This document shows positions 1 through 8,889 of a stretch of DNA of 64,000 bases, in pieces. Numbering within the stretch: the stretch's first letter is position 1; each line of letters starts with the position of its first letter. The stretch lies in contig NZ_CP121694.1 of NCBI RefSeq assembly GCF_035573695.1, forward strand, positions 1,712,501-1,776,500, written 5' to 3'. Origin of the DNA: Metallumcola ferriviriculae. Its GTDB lineage: Bacteria > Bacillota > JADQBR01. The position numbers and the translations under genes are program-made. The notes under the pieces were generated by a model. It had not been told where the DNA came from, made no database searches, and saw only the letters and a program-made list of their open reading frames with translations.

Positions 1-2
1 AA

Positions 3-518
3 AACAATCGTTCCTTTCAGCGCTTTTTAACCAGTATTGGGGTTGACGAAAATAAAGCAGTGGGTATTGCACCTGATGATGAAGAGGCGGATTTGGCGCT
101 GCTGGTACGCCATACTGAAGACTTTTATGCGGTGGCAAGTTCATTGGGGTTTTGCGCGAGACAGCCGGTAATGCAATGTTATACTCCCGCTAAAGCAGCG
201 GCGTTGGTGACTGCAGCAACCGGTTTGGAGTTTAACGATAAGAAATTATTGACTGTGGGTGAGCGGGTTTGGAATCAATACCGGCTAAATAATGGGCAGG
301 GGCGACCGCTAACAGATAGCCTCCCTGATAAGTTTTATCAACCTTTGGCTGCTGCCCAAGGAGAAATAAAGCTTGAAAACTATCAGCGAACTCACCATCT
401 AACGGAAGCGGAAATAAACCAATCCTTAAAACGTTATTATTTAGAACGGGGATGGGATGCCAGCGGGCAACCCACTGTACGGACAATTGAGCGATTATCT
501 TTAAAAACCCACGCATAG
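3..518 (+). CDS. Aldehyde:ferredoxin oxidoreductase, C-terminal part (gene cut by window start)
   Basis: The frame is open from base 3, so the gene begins outside the window and only about 171 C-terminal residues are visible. They resemble the C-terminal domain of tungsten-dependent aldehyde:ferredoxin oxidoreductases (AOR family): a LTVGERVWNQYRLNN stretch, then a DSLPDKF segment, then the terminal YYLERGWDASGQPT signature. Known family members oxidise aldehydes to carboxylates and pass electrons to ferredoxin in the cytoplasm, using a tungstopterin and a 4Fe-4S cluster whose main ligands would lie upstream of the window. The stop codon lies inside a terminator hairpin, so this gene closes its transcription unit. 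The exact AOR subfamily cannot be decided from the tail. Confidence 0.8.
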   Translation, partial: NNRSFQRFLTSIGVDENKAVGIAPDDEEADLALLVRHTEDFYAVASSLGFCARQPVMQCYTPAKAAALVTAATGLEFNDKKLLTVGERVWNQYRLNNGQGRPLTDSLPDKFYQPLAAAQGEIKLENYQRTHHLTEAEINQSLKRYYLERGWDASGQPTVRTIERLSLKTHA

Positions 519-531
519 TCGTGGGTTTTTT
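504..531 (+). terminator. Rho-independent terminator after the AOR gene
   Basis: Arms AAAACCCACG (504-513) and CGTGGGTTTT (520-529) form a 10-bp stem with a 6-base loop, and the T-run follows. The AOR stop codon TAG lies in the loop. Confidence 0.85.
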
Positions 532-605
532 ACTGCAGGAATATCCGGCTGCTGTACAGAATTGATAATAAGGAAAAAATCAAACAACTTTGTATGGAGG
601 TTAAT

Positions 606-1559
606 ATGAAGCAGTATATTAATGAACTGCAGCCCGGTGTAAAGGTTAATTCTGTATTTGCATTAGCTAAAAAACAGTTAATTCCGTTTAGAGACCCTAG
701 TAAAGGAAAATTTTTATCTTTGGTCATTGCTGATAAGACCGGCCAAATTGAAGCGAAACTATGGGACGGAGCGGAAGAGATTGCTGCTGGACTGGCAGAG
801 GAGGACCTGATACAGGTGGAAGGAGCGGTTTCAGAATATAGGGGGTCAAATCAGATCACCATTGAAAAAGTCTCCCCTGCGGCCGCAGGAAAATGGCAGC
901 CTGAGGATTTTTTGCCCGCGGGTAAAGATAAACAGCTTTTGCTGGACGAGCTGCGGCAACTGGTGGCGTCTCTTAATAATGAACATCTAAAAACCCTGCT
1001 GGCAAATTGGTTCAGCGATAAGGATTTTTTGCAGCAGTATTTAACCTGCCCGGCAGCGAAAAAGGTACACCATGCATGTATTGGCGGTCTGGCAGAGCAT
1101 AGTCTTGAAGTGTGCAGCTATGCGGTACAGGTGGCAAAAAATTATTCGAAAATAAACAGGGATGTGGTATTGGTTGGTGCCCTGCTGCACGACATCGGCA
1201 AGATTATGGAATACCGCTATCAGACCAGCATTGCCGTCACAGATAGCGGCAAACTGTTTGGGCATCCAGTACTGGGATGGGATATGATTGCTGAACGAAT
1301 AGGTATGCAGCCGGATTTCCCCGCACCTTTAGCTGACCACCTAAAGCACATCATTCTGACGCATCATGGGCAATTGGAATGGGGGGCGCCTGTACTGCCC
1401 CAGACTCCCGAAGCGATGACCGTTTTTTATTGTGATTTGCTAAGCGGGAGAATTAGGCAGGTATTTGACATTATCCAACAAGATGAGGATGATGAGTTAT
1501 GGACCCGGTACGACCGTTTAATTTCTCGGGCAATTTATCGGGGATACAAGGAAGACTAA
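606..1559 (+). CDS. yhaM: 3'-5' exoribonuclease of the YhaM family
   Basis: A 317-residue protein with an N-terminal OB-fold nucleic-acid-binding domain (about residues 10-95) followed by an HD phosphohydrolase domain. The HD domain shows HHACIGGLAEHSLEV with metal-ligand histidines and ALLHDIGKIMEY carrying the HD pair. This architecture and length match YhaM/CbfA, a metal-dependent 3'-to-5' exoribonuclease that trims RNA and can act on ssDNA in Firmicutes. The start chosen is the ATG at 606. An upstream in-frame ATG at 594 is rejected because the GGAGG ribosome site (about 596-600) lies between the two. It stands alone after the AOR terminator. Confidence 0.9.
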   Translation: MKQYINELQPGVKVNSVFALAKKQLIPFRDPSKGKFLSLVIADKTGQIEAKLWDGAEEIAAGLAEEDLIQVEGAVSEYRGSNQITIEKVSPAAAGKWQPEDFLPAGKDKQLLLDELRQLVASLNNEHLKTLLANWFSDKDFLQQYLTCPAAKKVHHACIGGLAEHSLEVCSYAVQVAKNYSKINRDVVLVGALLHDIGKIMEYRYQTSIAVTDSGKLFGHPVLGWDMIAERIGMQPDFPAPLADHLKHIILTHHGQLEWGAPVLPQTPEAMTVFYCDLLSGRIRQVFDIIQQDEDDELWTRYDRLISRAIYRGYKED

Positions 1560-1787
1560 TTTTTGGGATTGCGTCTAGCCGGGGGCTTGTATTTGAAGAC
1601 CCGGGCCCTTTCTTCCTGCCATAATTTAAGCAGGAATTTTCCTGAATAAAACTTAACTAAAAACTTAATCATGCGCTTTAACATAAATATCCCCTTTCCG
1701 GAATAAGTGCTAACAGATTAAACTCTTTGCAGGGAATTTTATACTTAATAGGGAAATTTCATAATAGTAAGAAACGGGGGACCACAG

Positions 1788-3215
1788 TTGCAAAATACGA
1801 AGCAGAAGTCAGTTGAAGCTAAATCGAACCAGGATACTTATCTAAAGTTAATATTTGCAGTTGTCGTCTTTGTCATTCTGGAAATTTTTTTACCAGCTCC
1901 GGGGCAGATTAAATTAACTTTTGCCACCATTGGGATGGGTACTGTACTTTGGGTTAGTCGGCCGGTGCCTTTGTCGATGACTTCGATATTTGTCATCATG
2001 GTCCTGGTAGTTACCCGCGCTGCACCGTTGAATGTTTCTTTAAGCGGTTTTGCTACCGGTTCTTTATTTTTGGTGCTCTCGGGTTTTATGATGGCCCGCG
2101 GAGTCAACAGTACTAACCTAGGCAGGAGAATGGCATTCACCATTCTTGCGCGTTTCGGTAGTTCCCCGGGAATGGCACTTTGGGGCTTATTTCTTACCAT
2201 GGAAATTTTGGCCTTTGCGGTACCGGCAACAGCTGTACGCACCTTGCTATTGCTTCCGGTAGTAATGATATTAATCGAAAGCGTTGATAATACGGAAGGT
2301 GTATCGAATACTAAAAAATTATTTCTTTTTGGCCTCTGTTTTGGTGTCAATATTACCGGTGCCGGTGTTTTGCCGGGTGCTTTGGCAAACGTAATGACCG
2401 CTGAATTGGTTGGAAACCTTACTGGACAGACTTTCGGCTATTACAGATGGTTATTCGCAGCTTTGCCTATCAGTTTGCTATTAATACCTATGACTTGGTT
2501 TATTTTGATGAAGGTTTTTCCCAGCGAGGTCAAAACTTTCGATACCAATATTTTCAAAAAATACTTAGAAGATTTAGGGCCGGTGGATTGGCGGGAAAAA
2601 CGTTGTGTCGGCATCTTGATTCTGACGGTAATGTTGTGGATGCTGGAACCGTTTCATGGTTGGCATCCAGCGGTCCCGGCTATATTAGCCACCTTATTAA
2701 TGGCCTTTCCTGGTATTGGTTTTGCAGATTGGGAGGACCTGCTGCGCATTAATTGGGGAACCATTGTTTTGCTAGGAACTTCTTTATCTTTAGGTACGGT
2801 GTTGAATCAAACCGGTGGTGCTGCGTTTATAGCTGATTTAATTTCCAACGTTGGTTGGCTGCGGCTGATTTTTGCCACACCGTTATTGGCAGTGGCGGTG
2901 GTGGTTATCTTTACTCAACTGTACCATCTCGCAGTGGGGCATGTAAGTACTGTGGTGGCTACTCTAATCCCTGTAGTGGTACAGGTGGCGGTAAACCTAG
3001 GTGAGGATCCGGTGCTGTACGGGTTTTTGGTGGGGTTGTCTGCCTTATTTGGGTTCTTGTTGGTGATAGAGACCATACCCAATATCATTGTTTATAACTC
3101 TGGGTACCTTCATCCTTTAGATTGGCTTAAGCCCGGGATACTGATTTCATTGGCAGTGGTCTTGGCGATAGTTGTGGTGGCTTGGTTATGGTGGCCTGTA
3201 ATAGGACTTTTGTAA
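1788..3215 (+). CDS. SLC13/DASS-family anion transporter
   Basis: A 475-residue polytopic membrane protein with roughly a dozen hydrophobic helices, matching the divalent anion:sodium symporter (DASS/SLC13) family, which imports di- and tricarboxylates or sulfate. Supporting stretches are the N-terminal SRPVPLSMTSIFVIM region, the ITGAGVLPGALANVMTAEL loop and the C-terminal half around NWGTIVLLGTSLSLG. The start is a TTG at 1788 preceded by GGGGGA. An orphan Fe-S protein of the fumarate reductase/succinate dehydrogenase type follows after 43 bp, so a C4-dicarboxylate substrate is plausible, but this is inference. Sulfate or citrate cannot be excluded. Confidence 0.8.
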   Translation: MQNTKQKSVEAKSNQDTYLKLIFAVVVFVILEIFLPAPGQIKLTFATIGMGTVLWVSRPVPLSMTSIFVIMVLVVTRAAPLNVSLSGFATGSLFLVLSGFMMARGVNSTNLGRRMAFTILARFGSSPGMALWGLFLTMEILAFAVPATAVRTLLLLPVVMILIESVDNTEGVSNTKKLFLFGLCFGVNITGAGVLPGALANVMTAELVGNLTGQTFGYYRWLFAALPISLLLIPMTWFILMKVFPSEVKTFDTNIFKKYLEDLGPVDWREKRCVGILILTVMLWMLEPFHGWHPAVPAILATLLMAFPGIGFADWEDLLRINWGTIVLLGTSLSLGTVLNQTGGAAFIADLISNVGWLRLIFATPLLAVAVVVIFTQLYHLAVGHVSTVVATLIPVVVQVAVNLGEDPVLYGFLVGLSALFGFLLVIETIPNIIVYNSGYLHPLDWLKPGILISLAVVLAIVVVAWLWWPVIGLL

Positions 3216-3258
3216 AGAAAGGTAACTGGCACTGTTGCCAGGTGGAAGGGGCAAAGTA

Positions 3259-3900
3259 ATGTCGAAATTGAAACTAAGCATTGTCAGGGGAACAAATGCT
3301 AATCAAGTCTCACAGGAATATTTTGTGGCGGACAGTTGTGAAACGGTCTTAGATGCCTTGCAGTATATATACCGCTATAAGGATAGTACGCTAAGTTTTC
3401 GATATGATTGCCGTTTTAAACGCTGCGGTCTTTGTGGGGTGTCTGTCGATGGGCGACCGGTGCTGGCATGTACCACCCAGGTTAAAGATGGAATGGAAAT
3501 TGGACCGCTGCCAGGATTGCCGGTGGTTCGGGATCTGGTAGTAGACCGATCCTTTCTAGATAAACTTTATCAAGACTTGGATTTAATGATAATACCGGGG
3601 GCGAAAAATGATGAGCCGCCTGGGTGTATGGTTTCGTCCGATTACTTTCACTTTGCCCAGTGTAATGAGTGTTTAGTTTGTGCTACAGTCTGCCCGGCCG
3701 GGCAGGGTGAAGGCAAGGTATTTGGACCCTTTGTCTGGGTACGCTTGGCTCAGCTGCACTTAGACCCTAGGGATAGGATTGATAGAATCGCTCAGGCAGA
3801 GCGCTTGGGGGTAAATGGGTGTGCCGGCTGCGGCAAATGTCATTGCGCCTCTGGTATTGATTTTAAGAAAGCATTAGGTATACTAAAAAAAGATAGTTAA
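3259..3900 (+). CDS. Fumarate reductase/succinate dehydrogenase-type iron-sulfur protein (orphan)
   Basis: A 213-residue soluble protein laid out like SdhB/FrdB. The N-terminal plant-ferredoxin-like domain binds a 2Fe-2S cluster (CRFKRCGLCGV then a downstream LAC, about residues 55-76). A C-terminal ferredoxin domain carries CNECLVCATVCP and CAGCGKCHC for the remaining clusters. The start is the ATG at 3259 after GGAAGGGG. No flavoprotein (SdhA/FrdA) or membrane anchor is adjacent; the neighbours are a DASS carrier upstream and an ADP-ribosylglycohydrolase downstream. It may serve a distant flavoprotein or another oxidoreductase. The last cluster motif, with GCGKCHCASG, is shorter than in canonical FrdB. 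Confidence 0.8.
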   Translation: MSKLKLSIVRGTNANQVSQEYFVADSCETVLDALQYIYRYKDSTLSFRYDCRFKRCGLCGVSVDGRPVLACTTQVKDGMEIGPLPGLPVVRDLVVDRSFLDKLYQDLDLMIIPGAKNDEPPGCMVSSDYFHFAQCNECLVCATVCPAGQGEGKVFGPFVWVRLAQLHLDPRDRIDRIAQAERLGVNGCAGCGKCHCASGIDFKKALGILKKDS

Positions 3901-3916
3901 GATTGGGGGGTGAACA

Positions 3917-4846
3917 ATGTACCAACGAGTGGCGGGAGGAATGTTCGGTGTGGCACTAGGTGATGCACTGGGCGCTACTCTGGAGTTTATGAGTGCTGAA
4001 GAGGTCAAACAAAATTATGGGATACACAGGGAAATCATTGGCGGCGGTTGGTTGGATTTGAAACCGGGTGAATTTACCGATGATACCGAGATGACTTTGT
4101 CGGTGGCAGAAGGAATTGTGGCTGCGCCTGATAATCCGGTTGGTCAAATCGGTAAAGGATTTATAGACTGGTTTAACACCGGCCCTAAAGATGTAGGCAA
4201 TACTATTAGGACATCGCTTAGTAACTATGTCATCTTAGATAACTGGGACGAGGCCTCCAAACATACGGCAAAATCCTTGGATGGGAAGACTGCGGGTAAT
4301 GGGGCGCTAATGCGTACTCTGCCTATCAGCTTTGCTTATTATGGGGATCCGGAAAAAATTGCAGACCGTTCCAGACGCATTTGTAGAATGACTCATTGGG
4401 ACATGATAGCGGAGATGGCGGGAGTTTTTTATAATATTTTGGCAACGTGTCTTATGCAGGAGGAAAAGCAGGCGGCATGGGATAAAAGTTGGGACTGGTT
4501 TGCGGCCTACCTCTATCAAGAGGCAGATGTCGCCACGGTAAAACTTTTAGCTGACTTAAAGGACTTGCGCCGATGGGAATTCACGGACCTACGAGCCAGC
4601 GGATTTGTATACGATACCCTGGTTAGTGCCCTTTGGTGTTTCTATAATACCGATACCGCTGAGGAAGCCATAATAAATGCGGTTAACCTGGGAGACGATG
4701 CCGATACCGTCGGCGCGGTTACCGGGGGATTGGCCGGTGTTTACTATGGGTACCAGGCGCTGCCGCAACGCTGGCTCAGAGTAGTAAAACAAAAAGATAG
4801 GATTGAACAGGTAAGCCGGAATTTGCACGCATTGTGTTGTAAATAA
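3917..4846 (+). CDS. ADP-ribosylglycohydrolase family protein
   Basis: A 309-residue protein of the DraG/ARH family, which removes ADP-ribose from proteins or small molecules using two Mg ions. Metal-binding signatures are visible: GVALGDALGATLEF near residue 12, FTDDTEMTL near residue 54, GNGALMRTLPI in the middle and NLGDDADTVGAVTGG near residue 257. It starts 16 bp after the Fe-S gene, behind GGGGGGTG, and probably shares its transcript. No DraT-like ADP-ribosyltransferase is adjacent; the broken DUF3990 gene in the island belongs to the ART-like class but is 20 kb away, so a link is only speculative. The natural substrate cannot be read from sequence. Confidence 0.85.
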   Translation: MYQRVAGGMFGVALGDALGATLEFMSAEEVKQNYGIHREIIGGGWLDLKPGEFTDDTEMTLSVAEGIVAAPDNPVGQIGKGFIDWFNTGPKDVGNTIRTSLSNYVILDNWDEASKHTAKSLDGKTAGNGALMRTLPISFAYYGDPEKIADRSRRICRMTHWDMIAEMAGVFYNILATCLMQEEKQAAWDKSWDWFAAYLYQEADVATVKLLADLKDLRRWEFTDLRASGFVYDTLVSALWCFYNTDTAEEAIINAVNLGDDADTVGAVTGGLAGVYYGYQALPQRWLRVVKQKDRIEQVSRNLHALCCK

Positions 4847-4852
4847 GTGACA

Positions 4853-4933
4853 GGTGTCAGGCACCAAGTGTTGAAATAAGTGACACCCAGACACCTATGG
4901 TGTCAGGCACCAAGTGTCGTAATAAGTGACACC
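4853..4933. repeat. REP-like GTGTCAGGCACC repeats
   Basis: The 19-mer GGTGTCAGGCACCAAGTGT occurs at 4853-4871 and again at 4899-4917, each followed by AATAAGTGACA-type sequence. The same motif in inverted form (GGTGCCTGACACC) recurs at 21630 and 59742-59843. The core can fold back on itself. The rest of the 4847-5153 gap shows no further gene. Confidence 0.8.
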
Positions 4934-5153
4934 TACAGTATCATGCACTAAGGAGTCATAGGGGTTGATGCTTTGCCTCGGTAAGCCTTGGGTAGTCCAG
5001 GTATTAGCGATTTCATCGCAGCACATGGCTACATGATTTGTTGTTAGAATATTATAAATAACGCTAGTTTTCTGAAGGATTTTTACAGCGGGCAAAGAAA
5101 TTATATTACAGAATGCAGAATGTAGTTTGGATAAATTTGGAGGTGTTGAAAAA

Positions 5154-5933
5154 ATGACGGAAAAAATGGCAACTGTAACAATTGCGGAACAAGTGGCAAC
5201 TATTACGATTAATCATCCCCCGGTAAACGCTCTCAGCAACCAGGTGCTTCAGGACTTGGATGAAGCGGTGGCTCAGGTCGAGAGTAATAATGATGTCTGG
5301 GTTGTAGTGATAACTGGCGCAGGAGATAAGGCATTTGTGGCCGGAGCGGATATTCGCCAGTTTCCTAATTTGAATGCTGCCGATGGGGAAAAAATGGCTG
5401 CCTTTGGGCAGCAGGTTTTTAGTAGGATTGAAGGGTTGAATAAGCCGGTACTTGCTGCTATTGATGGCTTTGCATTGGGCGGCGGCTGCGAACTAGCCAT
5501 GGCCTGTGATATTAGAATTGCTTCTGCTAAATCAAAGCTGGGGCAGCCCGAGGTTAACCTTGGAGTTCTTCCGGGCTTCGGCGGCACCCAGCGTTTGTCA
5601 AGATTAGTGGGTTTAGGTAAGGCGAAAGAGTTAATTTATACTGCCGACATGGTGGACGCATATGAAGCACAGCGCATCGGTTTGGTAGAAAAGGTGGTAG
5701 AAGAAGGCTCGGTACTGGATGCCGCATATGCTATGGCCAAGAAAATAATAGCTAAAGGTCCCTTGGCAGTAGCGACGTCAAAACAGGCCATTGACAAGGG
5801 TTGGGATTTACCTATTGAACAAGGGCTGGCGCTTGAGGCCAAGCTCTTTGGTGAGCTTTGTGAGAGCGAAGACCAGAAAGAAGGAGCTAAAGCTTTCTTA
5901 GAAAAACGTCCAGCTGATTTTAAACGGAAATAA
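5154..5933 (+). CDS. Enoyl-CoA hydratase/isomerase family protein (crotonase)
   Basis: A 259-residue crotonase-fold enzyme acting on acyl-CoA thioesters in the cytoplasm. The oxyanion-hole segments FVAGADIRQF and FALGGGCELAMACD are present. The catalytic region GQPEVNLGVLPGFGGTQRL keeps the glutamates expected for an enoyl-CoA hydratase such as crotonase. The ATG at 5154 is preceded by GGAGGTG, so the upstream in-frame TTG at 5127 is rejected. It is monocistronic: repeats lie upstream and a strong terminator downstream. Without other beta-oxidation or butyrate genes nearby, the pathway (3-hydroxybutyryl-CoA dehydration or fatty-acid breakdown) stays open. Confidence 0.88.
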   Translation: MTEKMATVTIAEQVATITINHPPVNALSNQVLQDLDEAVAQVESNNDVWVVVITGAGDKAFVAGADIRQFPNLNAADGEKMAAFGQQVFSRIEGLNKPVLAAIDGFALGGGCELAMACDIRIASAKSKLGQPEVNLGVLPGFGGTQRLSRLVGLGKAKELIYTADMVDAYEAQRIGLVEKVVEEGSVLDAAYAMAKKIIAKGPLAVATSKQAIDKGWDLPIEQGLALEAKLFGELCESEDQKEGAKAFLEKRPADFKRK

Positions 5934-5958
5934 ATTTCAATCGACGATTCAAAAACAC

Positions 5959-5990
5959 AAGTCCTGCGCATTGCAGGACTTTCTTTTTTT
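5959..5990 (+). terminator. Terminator after the crotonase gene
   Basis: Perfect 9-bp stem AAGTCCTGC (5959-5967) and GCAGGACTT (5973-5981) with a 5-base loop, followed by TCTTTTTTT. Confidence 0.9.
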
Positions 5991-6025
5991 GGTGCGAATT
6001 TTCTAAGGGAAGGGGGAAGCGAAAG

Positions 6026-7159
6026 ATGAATAAGACAGCAATAATTAAGGAGTTTGTCACTGACCGTGGGAAGGTGACCTTCCGCGACTTCATGGAGCAG
6101 GCACTATATCATCCTCAAGCAGGTTATTATACCGCCCATCAAAACCGCCTGGGCCGGGAGGGCGATTTCTATACCAGCGTACATGTCTCCTACTTATTTG
6201 GCGCAATGGTAGCCAGGCAGGCGGCAGAAATGTACGAAATACTTGGCTGTCCGCAGCCATTTACTATTACCGAATTTGGTGCCGGCGACGGTATGTTAGC
6301 AAAAGATATTTTAGACTGGCTGAAAGAGGAACATTACGACTGTTTTCAGGCTGTACAATACCGAATTGTAGAAATCAGCAGCAAATTGAGCGAGAGGCAA
6401 AAGGATAATCTGGCCGAATATAGCGGTATGGTAAGTTGGTATAGTGAACAAGAGTTACTGGGAAAAGAATCGGTACAGGGAGTAGTACTTACTAATGAAT
6501 TGATCGATGCATTCCCGGTGCATATCCTCAAATATTCTTCAACAGGGTGGCAGGAAGCGTGGGTGGAAGTAAATGGCCAGGGCCAATTCATTCAGCAGTG
6601 GGGTGAGCCCTCACGGGATTTTAGCAAATACTTTCAACTATTGGATTGGCAGCCTAGACGGGAAGGTCAAGTAGTGGAGGTAAATATGGCTGCCTTAGCA
6701 TGGCTGGAAACGGTTAGTGCATCTTTAACAAAGGGTTTTGTCATTACCATTGACTATGGCCGCCTGGTGGCGGAATTAGATGACCCGCGTTTTGCGGCAG
6801 GCACACTATTATGCTATCACCAACATAAAGTGGTTAACGACCCTCTTCAAAATGTGGGCAGGCAGGATATTACCAGTCATGCGAACTTTACGGCACTGAT
6901 GAAGAAAGGCGAAGAGTTAAAGCTTTCAACCACGGCTTTCATGTATCAAGCAAATTTTTTGCTTAATCTCGGTATCATGAAGGTAGTGGAGGAAATAGCC
7001 AAAACTGATAACGAAAGGGCACACAAAGACGTATTGGCTGTAAAAAGATTGGCATTCCCTGGTGGAATGGGGGAAACTTTTCGCGTGCTGATTCAGCATA
7101 AAGGGGTAGACCAACCCCAACTGCGCTGTCAGATACCCTTTCACAAACAGATCAGGTAG
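6026..7159 (+). CDS. MidA/NDUFAF7-type SAM-dependent methyltransferase
   Basis: A 377-residue protein of the COG1565 family, related to mitochondrial NDUFAF7, which methylates an arginine of a complex I subunit. The N-terminus FRDFMEQALYHPQAGYY and the SAM-binding motif TEFGAGDGMLAKDI (near residue 92) are characteristic. ELIDAFPVH and TIDYGRLV match later conserved blocks. The start ATG at 6026 follows AAGGGGGAAG. The bacterial target is not established, and no complex I genes are visible here, so the role beyond protein methylation remains unknown. Confidence 0.82.
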   Translation: MNKTAIIKEFVTDRGKVTFRDFMEQALYHPQAGYYTAHQNRLGREGDFYTSVHVSYLFGAMVARQAAEMYEILGCPQPFTITEFGAGDGMLAKDILDWLKEEHYDCFQAVQYRIVEISSKLSERQKDNLAEYSGMVSWYSEQELLGKESVQGVVLTNELIDAFPVHILKYSSTGWQEAWVEVNGQGQFIQQWGEPSRDFSKYFQLLDWQPRREGQVVEVNMAALAWLETVSASLTKGFVITIDYGRLVAELDDPRFAAGTLLCYHQHKVVNDPLQNVGRQDITSHANFTALMKKGEELKLSTTAFMYQANFLLNLGIMKVVEEIAKTDNERAHKDVLAVKRLAFPGGMGETFRVLIQHKGVDQPQLRCQIPFHKQIR

Positions 7160-7189
7160 AAATTGCCTTCCCGCCCATAACTTCACTTA

Positions 7190-7198
7190 TGCTATAAT
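7190..7198 (+). promoter_or_regulatory. Extended -10 promoter element
   Basis: TGCTATAAT, a TGnTATAAT extended -10, lies about 30 bp before the hydrolase start at 7229. No good -35 is seen, which is usual for extended -10 promoters. Confidence 0.6.
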
Positions 7199-7228
7199 GT
7201 ACTAGTGTGACTAGAGAGGATGATAGCA

Positions 7229-8149
7229 ATGGATCCCATTACTCATGCGATTGCCGGTTTGGCGGTGGCCACATTAAGCGGTGACCCGCTAACATTGACC
7301 GGCCCTGTTTATTTAAGTTCTATGTTGGGCGCTATGGCACCGGATCTAGATATAGTTTTTCAATTTAAGGGAGACATGGCCTATCTCAAACAACATCGGG
7401 GCAGCAGCCACGGGTTGTTGGGACTGGCTTTTTTCAGTGTGGGGATAGCCATTCTATTGCATTTGCTATTTCCTGCAGCTGCTTTTGCTCAATTGTTATT
7501 ATGGAGTTTCCTGGGAGGGGTTTCGCATACACTTTTGGATGTGTTAAATTCGTACGGAGCGCGCTTTCTAGAGCCATTTTCTAAGGGCAACTTTTCTCTA
7601 AATTTGTTAACAATATTTGATCCGATAGTAGTACTCTTGTTGGGAGCGATAGTTTTCGGCATCGGCCTTCCGGGCTGGTTGGGTATTTTTGTCTACTTGC
7701 TGCTGCGCCTGGCGTCAAAGAAGCTTGTTCACGCCTATTTACAAAAAGAGTTTCCTACTAATGACCATATTATAATTATGCCGGCTATGACTCGGAATTT
7801 TGCTTGGAGTTTTCTGGTGGATACTGGCGATTTGATGTTTACCGGGGAGATCCCCTTTTTCCAGTCTGAATATACTATTCGCCGGCAGTTGAAGAAACAT
7901 CGTGATAGTCAACTGATTAAGTTAGCGTTACAAACGCCTCTTGGTAGATTGTTTAGTAGTTTTACGCCCTATTTTTATGTAGATCTTCAGTATCATCAAG
8001 GGAATCATGTTGTTCGTTTTTTCGATTTGCGTTACTATACTAGGAAAAAGTTCTTACATTCTGCTACCGCTGTGTTTGACCAAAACATGCAGCTATTAGA
8101 CTCGGTTTTCCAACCGTACAATGAGAAACGGCGTATTTCCGTAGGTTAA
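7229..8149 (+). CDS. Membrane-bound metal-dependent hydrolase (YdjM/YfhO-type)
   Basis: A 306-residue membrane protein of the family annotated as membrane-bound metal-dependent hydrolase. The N-terminus MDPITHAIAGLAVA carries the first conserved histidine, APDLDIVFQF an acidic pair, and HRGSSHGLLGL plus GVSHTLLDVLNSYGARFLEP the further His/Asp ligands. Hydrophobic helices follow, then a soluble C-terminal domain. The ATG at 7229 is preferred over 7220 because AGAGAGGA (7212-7219) is correctly spaced. Family members are often under LexA control in enterobacteria, but no SOS box is visible here. The substrate is unknown, possibly lipids. Confidence 0.75.
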   Translation: MDPITHAIAGLAVATLSGDPLTLTGPVYLSSMLGAMAPDLDIVFQFKGDMAYLKQHRGSSHGLLGLAFFSVGIAILLHLLFPAAAFAQLLLWSFLGGVSHTLLDVLNSYGARFLEPFSKGNFSLNLLTIFDPIVVLLLGAIVFGIGLPGWLGIFVYLLLRLASKKLVHAYLQKEFPTNDHIIIMPAMTRNFAWSFLVDTGDLMFTGEIPFFQSEYTIRRQLKKHRDSQLIKLALQTPLGRLFSSFTPYFYVDLQYHQGNHVVRFFDLRYYTRKKFLHSATAVFDQNMQLLDSVFQPYNEKRRISVG

Positions 8150-8188
8150 TCTATGGTTTAATGCAATCATACAGGGGAGGCATCAAAT

Positions 8189-8857
8189 ATGAAGGGTAAC
8201 AGGAGAGTTCTCTGGGCAGCGATTTTTCTATTTGCAATTGTAATATTTATTTCCGGCGGGCTGACGCTGACAAAAAAAGCCCTGGCTATGAACGAAAAGG
8301 CAGTAGACTGGAAGCGGCAGGTCAGCGAATTAGAGCAGCAACTTGCAGATAAGACTGATGAAATTAGCAGGATAAATGCTGATTTAAGTGAGCTTCGTGG
8401 GGAAATAACCTCTTCGGTTGATGCCAAACTGGACCTTGATGAAAAGATCTACAATTGGAAGGATAAGGCCTCTGAGTATCAGCGACAGCTTTCTGTCTGG
8501 AAGGGGAAAGCCCAAGAGTATGCCAATCAGATTGAGGAGTGGCAGCAGCAATCAGACAAGCTGCAGCAGGAGGCCGCCAATGGTGAGGAAAGTGTCGGTA
8601 GATTACAGGCAGAGCTTGCCGAATGGCAGCGGTTAGCTCAACAGTATCTTGATGATTTGGAAAATTGGAAGGATAAAGCTAATCGGTATTTGGAAGAGGC
8701 AAACCAATGGGAGGATAAAGCCGTGGCTGCGCAAAAACAGGTAGACCATTATAAGCAAGAAGCTTCTGATTGGGAGCATAAAGCGCAGCAGTATCAACAG
8801 GAAGCAGAATACTGGAAAAGCAAAGCTTCCCAACAACCCAGCGGTACCCAGCCCTAG
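8189..8857 (+). CDS. Membrane-anchored coiled-coil protein with in-phase Trp/Tyr heptads
   Basis: A 222-residue protein of no recognised family. Residues 8-28 form one transmembrane segment; the rest is an uninterrupted predicted coiled coil outside or along the membrane. From W41 to W209 a single heptad position can be followed for 25 consecutive repeats without a skip. From residue 90 it is mostly aromatic, alternating W and Y: W90, Y97, W104, Y111, W118, then W146, Y153, W160, Y167, W174 and Y188, W195, Y202, W209. Typical heptads read WKDKASE and YLEEANQ. The tail QQPSGTQP is flexible. The gene has its own ribosome site (GGGGAGG) and a strong terminator. A spacer or scaffold role is a guess. 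Confidence 0.8.
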   Translation: MKGNRRVLWAAIFLFAIVIFISGGLTLTKKALAMNEKAVDWKRQVSELEQQLADKTDEISRINADLSELRGEITSSVDAKLDLDEKIYNWKDKASEYQRQLSVWKGKAQEYANQIEEWQQQSDKLQQEAANGEESVGRLQAELAEWQRLAQQYLDDLENWKDKANRYLEEANQWEDKAVAAQKQVDHYKQEASDWEHKAQQYQQEAEYWKSKASQQPSGTQP

Positions 8858-8889
8858 AAGTAATGCAGACTTTCAAAAAACCATTTTTC

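Noticed and set aside
2447-2752. Frame inside the SLC13 gene and many other long frames opposite or within genes
   Set aside because: They overlap clearly recognisable genes in other frames, lack ribosome sites and show no family resemblance.
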